A stretch of 64,000 nucleotides of DNA from Paguma larvata (Eukaryota; Chordata; Mammalia; Carnivora; Viverridae), in assembly GCA_030068075.1 (NCBI GenBank), contig CM057839.1, positions 20,935,167 through 20,999,166 of the forward strand. The letters are read 5' to 3'. How positions within the stretch are numbered: the first letter of the stretch is position 1; every line of letters begins with the position of its first letter. The notes beneath the pieces are model-generated. The model had not been told where the DNA came from, searched no databases, and worked only from the letters and a program-made list of their open reading frames with translations. A program made the translations under genes and the position numbers. This document shows, one piece after another, positions 47,684 through 56,990 of this stretch.

Positions 47684-47820
47684 AAAGTTCTAGAAGAAAA
47701 AAAATTAAACAGACAAAAGTTAATTTCAGAAATAAAACAGTGAGAGTTTAAGACTAGTTGACTTACCAATGAACCTATGTTAGAAAATATATGAAAGGAA
47801 TTTCTTTGAACAATGTAAGT

Positions 47821-48059
47821 TTAGAATGACACCAAAAAAAGACAACCCATGAAAATGGTTAAAATAAAGGTAAGTGCGAAAGAACTTTTATTTTAATTGC
47901 TTTTAAAAATGACTATATAAATAGTAGCAATACACTTTTGAATTTTAGCATACAGCGAACTAGAAAAGCAATCTCACAGTAAATAGAGAGCATTTCTTAT
48001 ACTACACATAAATTAGTAACATGGTATATAAATGAATTATTTTCTTCAGTTTTCAAAAA
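47821..48059. other. Spacer between L1 pieces
   Basis: AT-rich with no assignment. It may belong to either L1. Confidence 0.4.
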
Positions 48060-48850
48060 AAGAAATTCCACCATTTTTCAATAGTATAGATTAACCTGGA
48101 GAACTTTATCCTATGTGTAAGAAATCAGGTAATTCTGCATGATTCCATTCATGTGAAGTAGCTAAAATAGTCAAACTCAAAAACAGAAAATAGTGGTTAC
48201 CAGAGGATGTTGTACGGGGAAAATGGAGATTTGTTATTTAATAGGTATGAAATTTTAGACATGCTAGATGTCTTGGCCAAATTGGGCTGCTCTAACAAAC
48301 ATACCACAAAATGGGTGGCTTAAACAACAAATGTTTCTCCCAGTTCTAGAGGCTCGAAAATCCAAGATCAAGGCACCAGAAGATATGGTGTCTTCTAAAA
48401 GGCATCTTTTCCCTGTGTTGTCACATGGTAAAATGGAAGAGGGAGTGTTCCAGGTTCTCTTTTATAAAGGCACTATTTCCATTCATCAGAGTTCCAGCCT
48501 CATGACCCAGTCACTTCCCAGCAAATACGATTACATTGGGGATTAGGTTTCAGCCTAGAATTTTAGGGGGCTCCATCTACACCACTAGATGAATAATGTC
48601 TGAAAATCTGCTGTACAATATAGTGCCTGTAGTTAATGATATGTATTGTGCACTTTAAAATTTGCTAGGAGAGTAAGAACAAGTGACAAGTTCTTATCAC
48701 AAGAATAAAGCAAAAGGACTCAGAACTCTGGGAGGTACTGGTTATTCCAATTACCTTGACTGTAGCAATGGTACCATGCATGACTGTTTACATACGTCCA
48801 AACTCAAACTGTAGGCACTATGTAGATATTACACTTCAATAAAGCCATTT
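48060..48850 (+). mobile_element. L1 (L1MA/MB-like) 3' UTR, split by a solo LTR
   Basis: Left part 48060-48268 ('gcatgattccattcatgtga', 'gaaaatagtggttaccagag') and right part 48585-48850 ('gtacaatatagtgcctgtag', 'gacaagttcttatcacaaga', 'gtagatattacacttcaata') together form an old L1 3' UTR. The MaLR LTR at 48269-48584 separates them, so it is younger than this L1. Confidence 0.75.
48269..48584 (-). mobile_element. Solo MaLR (MST/MLT1-like) LTR with 5-bp duplication
   Basis: A 316-bp LTR in reverse orientation. As read on the plus strand it begins TG (48269) and ends CA (48584), the standard retroviral terminal dinucleotides. It is flanked on both sides by ctaga (48264-48268 and 48585-48589), the 5-bp duplication expected for ERVL/MaLR integration. 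Internal words 'gggtggcttaaacaacaaat', 'agttctagaggctcgaaaat' and 'ttacattggggattaggttt' are typical antisense MaLR words. No internal region or second LTR is present, so it is a recombined solo LTR. An open frame of 92 codons across it is incidental. Confidence 0.93.
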
Positions 48851-48999
48851 AAATACATGTTGTTGATAGATGGAACTGTTCCATCTCTTGATTGTAGTTG
48901 TATTAATATGTGTGCTTTCCCAAAGTCAGAACTTAATGCTAAAAGTGGTTAAATTTATCAGGTATAAAAAAATTCAAACCTAACTTTTGGAAGAGTATA

Positions 49000-49410
49000 G
49001 TGGCTTCTGTGTTATTCTGCTGTAACCCACTCAAGACTAACACATTGATTTACTCAGCTGCCAGGAATCACGGCTGCTGTTGGCACACAGATGATGCCCT
49101 CCTTGGGCCTCTGCTGAAGGAAAATATCTTCCACAAAAATACACCTCACTCTCAAGGATCAACCCATACTCAGTAACTGGTCAAACCAAGAATTCGATTT
49201 GGGAAGTCTAAAGGTTCATGCCAAATCCAGATTTTTCCTAGAGGATCAGCCTTCTGTGTTGCAAATGAACTACACTTCAACTTCTCCCTGTCTTTATTCT
49301 CCTTACTATACAGGTATTTTTCTCCAGAGTATTCCTTATGAATTTCAGCTAAATCTCTAGCTCAGATTACATTTCCCAGGGAATCCAATACAACATTGTA
49401 TTTAGCAGAC
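49000..49410 (+). repeat. Possible ancient LTR or ERV fragment
   Basis: 'ggtcaaaccaagaattcgat', 'gttgcaaatgaactacactt' and the terminal 'agattacatttcccagggaa' resemble a mammalian LTR-like repeat I cannot name. Composition is more GC-rich than its neighbours. No terminal dinucleotides or duplications were identified. Confidence 0.33.
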
Positions 49411-49765
49411 ATCAAAATAGGTGATAAACTTCACGTATTGTTACAACAGGGACCTACAAAGCACGTTCCACTCAACACGAGTTCTATGTAGTGTTAATAG
49501 ATTCCCCCCATAAAAATAAATTTCATATGGAAAATGTGATGGAAATTAAAGTTTAAAAAAAAAAAAACACATAGGTTAATTTAGTCTGGTCCCACCACTG
49601 AGTAGATGTGTGAAACTCAGAGCAAGGTTATTGTTGCTCCACCTGGGAGTCAGGCCCATCTGAAAACTTAACAGAGCTTACCCCCCATTGTGGTTGTGAA
49701 AGTTTTTAAATGAGGTAAAATGGTTAACAGAGTAAGCAGTCGGGGAGTTACTATTCTTCCAATAT

Positions 49766-49863
49766 TTTTTAAGTAGGCTCCACACCCACCATGGGGCTAG
49801 AACTCACAACCCTGAGCTCAAGAGTTGCATGCTCTACCGACTGAGCCAGTCAGACGCCCCTTT
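49766..49863 (-). mobile_element. Older, shorter CAN-SINE subfamily
   Basis: Reverse-strand SINE of about 98 bp: 'taagtaggctccacacccac', 'tggggctagaactcacaacc', 'gctcaagagttgcatgctct' and 'accgactgagccagtcagac'. The body differs from the other copies in the window (no GA tract, 'gttgcatgctctaccgactg' head). It is flanked by the exact 11-mer tcttccaatat (49755-49765 and 49864-49874). Confidence 0.88.
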
Positions 49864-49874
49864 TCTTCCAATAT

Positions 49875-51534
49875 ATTTAACTGAGGTAAACACATTAAAC
49901 ATGAGATCTACCCTGTTAACCTAAATGCTTTTGATTATGACCATTCTTCACAATCCATCTCATTAGAATTCCAAAGAACGTATTATAGGGAAAGAGGATA
50001 TTAGGATGAAATATCTGCCATTTAGTTCTTTAATCTATGCTAACATTAAGCAAATGTGTAGGACTCCTATAGATGATACATTGTGTGAAGTTTTCTTTAA
50101 TTTTTATATATAAAATATTTTGTGTTCCTCTTACACCATAGTAGGTTTAGAACTTTAATTTTCCTGAGACAAAACCTATACTGACTTAGTATTTTAAAAT
50201 AGAAATCTTTCTTTTAACCAAGTTGTGAATACTTGCATATAAATAAAAACCTCCATAATGCCTCTTTTCAGTACACACTGTTCTAGTAGGCATTAATTTA
50301 GTTCAACTCTGTTAGACAGGGAGGGAAGTTATTACTATTGTAGCCTACTGAATTTGTCTAATACAGAAGATGGATTAACACAAATGCACACCCACATGTT
50401 CTAGGGTAACTTTGATATTTCAGAATAAGGTATTACAATGACCGTGTCAAGCAGTAAAATATACCATTAACAACGATTTTCACACATATAATCACACACG
50501 ATTACACACTTGCATTTACAATTTCATAGCCACACCCTCAAACACACCTTCACACACACATTCCTTCTCACACAAATACATCCACAGTCACACATATACT
50601 CATGCTGCAACTATTGTATGTGTATTTCTACTTTGCAGAGATATAAAGATACACCCAGCAATTTAGAATCATTTATGTGACTATGATAGGTTAACCTGAA
50701 AAGTAAATATTGGGTCCGTAAGTTACAGTGAAATTTGAGGGAAACAGACACTGTACTTGGTATTTCATCAGTTTTTGACTGGCAAGTTAAACCTCCACAT
50801 GACCAAGTAGGCTTTTCCTCAGGGCTCTTCCGCTGGCTTTAAAGCTGGTGAGGGGACTTCTACCATTACAGTATTAGATGTAATTAAATTTGTTTCCTTT
50901 ATATCTGTTATATATTGTTGATGGGCCTGCTGTATCTGAGTGTTTCTGGTAATTAAAAGAACACCAGAATTCACCAATGTTGTAGATACAGAGATGACAT
51001 TAAGAAAAATAGAAACTAATTAAAAACATTTGGATTTCATTGTGTGCTATTACCTCTAATGAAATAAGCTCCTTGACGACCTCATTGTGGACCTTTATTC
51101 TTTGTGCAAGGCTGACTTCACACAATCACCCTCTTACTACTCCAGTTTAAGTTTTCCATCCAACGCACTCCCAAAGCAGCTTCACTGCCCCACTGTCTGT
51201 CCTCTAATGTCTCTTTCAAAGCTAATAAAGTTTTCTGGGCTTTGATTTCTTTTCTAAGGGTGACTTCTTTAATGGTGGCCTATGTGAACTTTTTATGATT
51301 ATTAAAAATGTCATTAAAAAGTCATTCTTTGAAGCTGGCAGAAGTGATTCTTTTCAAAACACAAAACAGTATCTACATATTTGAGTTCAACATTAACACA
51401 AAAGCTTGATTAAAGTTTCCATATAGTTTGCCATAGATATCAAAGTTACTCCTGGAAAGAATATTTTCATATATACTTTCAGCTTTCTATTCTTATAGGT
51501 CTAACTCCACATCTGAGATTAGAAGTCATTTCTC
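49875..51534. other. Mostly unrecognised; CA-rich patch
   Basis: 50481-50605 is a low-complexity run of CACA, CACAT and CACAC words. The rest shows no repeat that I can name. 51050-51260 contains 'aataaagttttctgggcttt', which may be an old LTR poly(A) region, but this is not firm. Confidence 0.42.
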
Positions 51535-51552
51535 AAAAATTTCCCATACTGA

Positions 51553-51752
51553 GGGGGTGCCTGGGTGGCTCAGTCGGTTGAGTGTCCGACTTCGGCTCAG
51601 GTCATGATCTCACAGTTCGTGAGTTCGAGCCCCGCGTCGGGCTCTGTGCTGACAGCTCGGAGCCTAGAGCCTGCTTCGGTTTCTGTGTCTCCCTCTCTCT
51701 CTTCCCCTCCCCCACTCATGCTCTGTCTCTGTCTCAAAAATAAACATTAAAA
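51553..51752 (+). mobile_element. Young CAN-SINE, nearly consensus
   Basis: The best-preserved plus copy: an A-box-like tggctcagtcgg at 51566-51577, a B-box-like agttcgagccc at 51622-51632, retained CpGs (cgagccccgcgtcgg), a CT-rich stretch and an AAATAAACATT tail. Target-site duplication aaaaatttcccatactga (51535-51552) and aaaaatttcccatattga (51753-51770), with one mismatch in 18. Its length and CpG content indicate a recent insertion. A 61-codon frame in it is incidental. Confidence 0.97.
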
Positions 51753-51826
51753 AAAAATTTCCCATATTGAAACTAGATCTATAATTCAAAAGTAGATTCT
51801 TCATCTTAACAAAAACACTTTTTTTT

Positions 51827-52046
51827 TTAAATTTTTTTTTAACGTTTATTAATTTTTGAGAGACATAGAGACAGAGCGTGAGCAGGGGAGGGGCAGAGAG
51901 AGAGGGAGACACAGAATCTGAAGCAGGCTCCAAGCTCTGATGAGCCATCAGCACAGAGCCTGATGTGGGACTCGAACTCTCAGACCATGAGATCATGACC
52001 CGAGCTGAAGTCGGCCGCTTAACCGACTGAGCCACCCAGGCGCCCC
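51827..52046 (-). mobile_element. Young CAN-SINE, opposite orientation
   Basis: Full-length reverse copy ending in 'gagccacccaggcgcccc', with retained CpGs (acagagcgtgag, aagtcggccgctt). Target duplication aaaaacacttttttttt at 51811-51827 and 52047-52063, in which the T-run makes the exact left edge ambiguous. It lies 75 bp from the plus-strand SINE and is its inverted partner. A minus-strand frame of 123 codons across it is incidental. Confidence 0.96.
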
Positions 52047-52064
52047 AAAAACACTTTTTTTTTT

Positions 52065-53827
52065 AAAAGGACATCATCTCTACAGTATCACTCCTAGATA
52101 TACTGGTTCAATATATCTGATTCAAGCACGGGGACTTAGGTTTTCCAGAAGTTTCTAATGATAACGATATTCCTGGAGTGGGAAAAAATGGCCAAAATAA
52201 TTTGTTTCTCTTACGTGCTCAACAGAGGAGTTATATCATCTAATATATTTGACCTTAACACCTTGTTTCACAGTTTGAATCCATGTTATTCCTGCTAAAA
52301 CTGAATTATCTTAATGCAGATTACTCAGAACAGTATACATTCAAAAATTCGATTCATGAAAGCTAATAAGCAATATCCTCATAAATGTCTGCAGTAGCAG
52401 GAAGTTTGTGGACAAAAACTTTTTTCTCTGAAGACAATGATTAAAATGGATAAGGAATTGAAACGTACAAATTTTAAAACAGATCTCTTCTAAAAATATA
52501 AAAAATGCCAAGTATTTTATTGCATTCAATCAAGAAACCAGCAAGATAACATCTTCAAAGAGCATTTAAGAAACTGGTAGTTTTGGGTGATGTTAGGATA
52601 AACCCACTAATTAGTTACAAAAGCTAAGTAACGTCATACAGTATCAATCAATTTTGGGTTATGTTTTCCAAATTATTTCCATCTCAAAAAAAATCCCTTC
52701 ACAAAATTTCTACAATTTAACAGGTAAACCTAACCCTAGAACATCAAATCAATAGTAAATAATTTGAATTAGATATATTCCCTTTAGTTGATCTTTCACC
52801 CTAATATGATATTAAAAAGTTGGTTATCCCAACTTTTTGCCTTATTTTCAAATTTCAGATAGTATGTTTTCAGAGGAAAGGTATTTATAAGAATTTGGGG
52901 AGTGACAGGATTTCATCTGGAATGTGGGCTCAGGAAACGATCATTGAAATAAATCCTCAATTTTCTAAAGAATTGCCTCTGTAGTTGAACCAAGTAACGG
53001 AAGTACTCTGAACACATATGGGAAGGTTTGGCTTTATATAAAGATTGCTTAAATCTATCTCTCATTGTAGCATCTCACAAACCCTATGCATTTTTCCCCC
53101 CAAAATGAAGTCACTAGAGTGTAAGCAAATAGGTTAAAAAAATACAGCCAATCCAGTTATAAAAACATCTCTCTTCTTGCTAGGATATCTATTTTTGGCG
53201 TGTAACACCAATGGACAAGGAATTTATTTGGCTCCTTGAAGCCATTATTGACCCATATAACAATCAGATTCTAACTCTACAACTTCTCATTCTTCTAAAA
53301 AGCCCACTAAGGGCTTTTTTGATGCTCCATTTCTGCACAGTATTATATCACTATATTAAGTTGATTACTCTATCTAAACTTTTGACATAGAATTTTTAAT
53401 TTCCTACTTATTAATGATGAGAATTACAACTGTAAAGCAACAGTTATGGTAGCTTTATACTATAATTCAACATGTGAAAATGATGGACACTTAAGGAATA
53501 TAGAGTGTAATTTCTCACTTAGGAAAGGCTTTTCCTAAAATTACCCAACAGAGGTTTCTGGTCTTCACAAGTCATTTAGATATGTGACTAGCCATCAATA
53601 GCCAGTTTTTAAACTCGTATGTATTTCAGTAATTCAGCAAATTGTAATCATTTCCACACACATCATTTGTTATAAAAGCCATTATTCATGTTTTTCTTTT
53701 CTGTATACTTTAAGACTCTCAATTTATAAATCCTTAATTTTGTTCTTTATCTTCGGCTCTCTAAACTCTAGCTGACTAAATCCAAAATATATCCAGAACC
53801 AGAGTTGTCAGTTTTGTTGTTCTTTTA
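52065..53827. other. No recognised feature
   Basis: About 1.8 kb of AT-rich sequence with no repeat or coding signal that I can name. Confidence 0.45.
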
Positions 53828-54034
53828 AACATTTTTTTAATGTTTATTTTTGAAAGAGAAACAGAGCATAAGCAGGGGAGAGGTGGGGCAGAGAGAGTGG
53901 GAGACACCGAATCCAAAGCAGGTTCCAAGTTCTGAGCTGTCAGTACAGAGCCCAACACTGAGCTTGAACTCACAAACCGCAAGATCATGACCCGAGGCGA
54001 AGTTGGATGTTAACAGAGCCTGAGCCACCCAGAG
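53828..54034 (-). mobile_element. CAN-SINE
   Basis: Reverse copy: 'tttttttaatgtttattttt', 'aagcaggggagaggtggggc', 'gagctgtcagtacagagccc', 'gcaagatcatgacccgaggc' and a rearranged head ('ggatgttaacagagcctgag') before 'gccacccag'. Confidence 0.9.
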
Positions 54035-54342
54035 CTTCGTATCATCACCAATGTCAATATACTATTCCCCTTTCAATGTAATTCAAAACATTTAAATTAT
54101 CTTACATCAGTAATGTCATCTATGTTCTATTAAACTTTTAGCACCACAAATTATCTTTATATCCCTCGTTTACCATATTTTCCCTTTGAAATATCCCACC
54201 CCCTATATAAAAGCACTTAACTTCATGTCTTGTTTCAGAAAGATCAATGCTTGGTATTTTGAGAATTCCTCTTATCAGCTGGCCTGATTCCAGCTATGGT
54301 GCAAAAGATTGAAAATATTTCACCAGGATTTCTACAGGAGTC

Positions 54343-54366
54343 TTTTTTTTTTTTTTTTTTTTTTTT
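54343..54366. repeat. Poly(T) run of 24
   Basis: Pure T tract. It could mark the 3' end of a minus-strand retroposed sequence to its right, but 54367-54560 resembles nothing I know. Confidence 0.85.
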
Positions 54367-54559
54367 AAGGATGCTTCTAGTTACAGCATATGTTTTTCCT
54401 CTCACAAAAGTGTAAAGGTTAAATCTTGGAAAACCTTTTAAACTTCTTAGGATTTTACAACTTACAATATTACATTTTTATACTGGATTGATTTCAGTAA
54501 AAGAAATCGTTCAATTCTCCCTCAGGGAGAAATCTCAACAATTTTGCATATTTTTGATT

Positions 54560-56230
54560 TTTTTTTTTCTAAAAGAAAGATGTCAGGGGAACAGGAAGAC
54601 CCTAGGTTCATCTTGCAAAACTAGAAACTATCAAATCATCCTAAATACCCCAGAAATTAACCTGAAGACTGACAGAGCAAACTCCACAACTAATGGGAGA
54701 GGCCACATTGAAGAAAATAGGAAGTGCAGAGATATGCTTAGTGGGAGAAGCAGATTTGCAGTGCTGGGGAAGGGAGGGAGCCATGGTCACAGAGAAAGGT
54801 GTGAGAGAGGAACACACAGGGAGATGCACAAGGATAACATTTCCCCAAAGCCATTGTCTTGGAAAATGAGAGGGGGTGAGTTATGTGAGGTTTTGCAACC
54901 AGCAGGGCTCAGAGCTTGAAGTTTTAATGGTCAGCAAGCTTGGCTAAGATAGAGTCCAGAGGACACTGTCTTGTTCCTCAAGAGAGAGCAAGAAAACCAA
55001 ACTGGGAACAGACAGAATGGAAACAGGGATGAAGAAAGACTGGGTTACACAGTGGGGAGATTATGTACTCTCCTTGGATTGTGTCTGAGAAGCAGCATTC
55101 ACAGAAATGTCTCTCCAGGAAAAAAGCAGCAGGCTGGCACCATTTCCCTCTCTCACACCTCAGCATATCACAGAGCCACCTGAGGAAAGGAAGACAGCAC
55201 CCTGAGTATCTAACCTGCTTACATCAAGCCATATTCCCCTGCGCTCCCATGGAACTGAAATACTCAGGCTTGCCTCAGTCCCAATACAGGGAGCCCCTTT
55301 CCTGAAAGACAAACACAAGCCCCTGACCCCACCACCTCTCTCTATCAGAGTTCTACAGAGCCTCAGTTGCGGTAGAAGTGGTATCAGGTCTCACTTCATA
55401 AGCAGACTAGAGGACACCTGGTTAAAACTCACTAAATTTAGGCCAAGGACTAAACATTGTTCATAGTAGGCAAGGAGAGCCTCTGTAGACAACTAGCCTT
55501 AAAAACAGAGCAGCCACAACAACAGCAGAGCCCACGCAGCACACAATGGAGACATTCCTTGAAGCACCAGCCCCTGGGCACCGCATAACCTCTTCTTCAT
55601 AAGGCCATTACTTTCAGAAGCAGGAGATAAAACTGGCTTTTCTAACACAGAGAAGGAAGAGAGACAAAATGCCAACACAAAGGAATGTATCTCAAATGAA
55701 TGAAACAGATAAGGCCATGGCCTGAGATTAAGCAGAACAGAATAAATCAAATGCATGACAGAAAATTTGAAGTATAACCATCATAAAGATACTCATTGGG
55801 CTTTAGAAGACATCAAGAAGGGGCACGTAGGCGGCAGTCATTTAAGTGTCTGACTCTTGATCTCAGCTCAGGTTATGATCTCACCATGAGGAGATCAAGC
55901 CCCACAACAGGCTCTGTGCTAGGCACGAAGCTTGTACTAAATCCTCTATTCCTCTTCCTCTCTTCCCCTTCCCCATTCATGTTCTCCTCCACCCCCCCAA
56001 AAAAAACCTAAAAAACAAAACAAAAAGACCTCCAGGAAATCCTTACCACAGAAATTAAGGAATTAAAGAAGAATCAGATGAAGAATGCAATAAACTAGAT
56101 TGGAAACAGGCTTAATGCAATGAACAGGCTTTCAAAGAGTTCAAGATCCAAATGATGGACTTTATCTGACCTGTGACCTGGCTAGTGTTTCTTGAAAGAA
56201 TCCACTCAAAAATGTTTTGTTTTTTGTTTT
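54560..56230 (+). mobile_element. Carnivore L1 5' UTR and start of ORF1, SINE-interrupted
   Basis: A less AT-rich, purine-rich stretch in carnivore L1 5' UTR style ('acctgcttacatcaagccat', 'tcccctgcgctcccatggaa'), then the ORF1 approach: 'aatgaatgaaacagataagg', 'gggctttagaagacatcaag' and, after the SINE at 55819, 'ggaaatccttaccacagaaa' and 'ttaaggaattaaagaagaat'. Stops break ORF1. Short frames on both strands inside (up to 143 codons at 54488-54919) are incidental. L1 5' ends carry an internal Pol II promoter in intact elements; whether this one is active cannot be judged. Confidence 0.6.
55819..56026 (+). mobile_element. CAN-SINE inside the L1
   Basis: Plus copy: 'ggggcacgtaggcggcagtc', 'cttgatctcagctcaggtta', 'gagatcaagccccacaacag', CT-rich stretch and A-rich tail with AAAACAAAAC. 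It interrupts L1 between 'gaagacatcaag' and 'aatccttaccacag'. Flanking agacatcaag and agacctccag look like a diverged duplication. Confidence 0.88.
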
Positions 56231-56233
56231 TGG

Positions 56234-56690
56234 TTTTTTTTTTTTTTTTTTTTTTTTTTTTGGAACTCAAGAGAAACTGCCCAGTACCAAAGTCATTTAT
56301 CAAATGTTTTAACATCACAGCTTCCTGAGATGAGGGTAATAATTGGGGCAAACAGACTAACACAAAGTTTAAAAGCAGGTGAGTAATGCGATACACTTAG
56401 AGGTTTGTAAAAGATCGAACACATTCCCAGGTTGCTACACATATCCCTTAGGCTGTACACATGTTCTCAAAAGACCTAGGAAGGCACTAAGCTCACACCT
56501 CCAATTGACCTCGAGATTCTGTGGAAGCAGAAACTGAAAACTAAGGCAGGGCTTTAAAGCACCAGGCTGACTGTTGATAGTTGGCTCCAAATTCAGGGTC
56601 CCACAGCAGACACTGAAAGTTAACTCAGCTATTTTAAATGCGCTCAAGGAGCTAAAGATATCCTGTTTAAATAAAGTAGACAGATATATC
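56234..56690 (-). pseudogene. Possible minus-strand retroposed segment with a 28-nt tail
   Basis: A run of 28 T's at 56234-56261 reads as a poly(A) tail on the minus strand. Reading leftward into it, a GATAAA variant hexamer (plus-strand TTTATC, 56297-56302) lies about 36 nt from the tail. The body up to about 56690 resembles no repeat I know and contains an 85-codon minus frame (56435-56692) without motifs. It may be an mRNA 3' UTR retrocopy or simply an expanded T-run in old L1. No duplication was found. Confidence 0.3.
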
Positions 56691-56990
56691 AAATACAGAA
56701 TACCAATTTAGACACAGAAATTGCAAAATTCATCCCAATAGAAGTTATAAATTTGAAAAAATAGAATCAAAATGAAAAATTACCTAGAAACATTCGACAC
56801 AGATTTGGCAAGCAGAGAAAGCATTAGTAAACATCAAGAGAAGACCAGGGAAACATCTAGTTTCCAGAAAAAGGAAAAAGTAATAGCAAATGTTAGAGGA
56901 AACACAATTTTAGATTTCAAAAGCTATTACAAAGCTATCATAATCAAGATATGACAGCATTGGCCTGGCTCTGCTCCAATATTAGAGCAG
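56691..56990 (+). mobile_element. Ancient L1 pieces (ORF1 start and ORF2) joined by a deletion
   Basis: 'atcaaaatgaaaaattacct', 'cacagatttggcaagcagag' and 'cagggaaacatctag' look like L1M ORF1. They are followed closely by 'ttttagatttcaaaagctat' and 'tacaaagctatcataatcaa', which belong to ORF2. The two halves are far apart in an intact L1, implying an internal deletion or two copies. Confidence 0.45.

Larger units (their letters stand above)
46985..47820 (+). mobile_element. Ancient L1 ORF1 region, SINE-interrupted
   Basis: 'aatacaggacaatatcagat', 'aatcgcagaaggaaaagaat', 'ccaacaacactgaaaaatta', 'aaaataccaaaaacaaaaag' and, beyond the SINE at 47476, 'aagttaatttcagaaataaa' and 'atgaaaggaatttctttgaa' follow the order of an old L1 ORF1 (L1ME/HAL1-like). 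It holds a (CA)n, a poly(A) run and the SINE. Confidence 0.6.

Noticed and set aside
51553..51640. tRNA gene (A and B boxes present)
   Set aside because: The boxes belong to the tRNA-Lys-derived head of a SINE. The acceptor and T-arm pairing of a real tRNA is lost and a SINE body follows.
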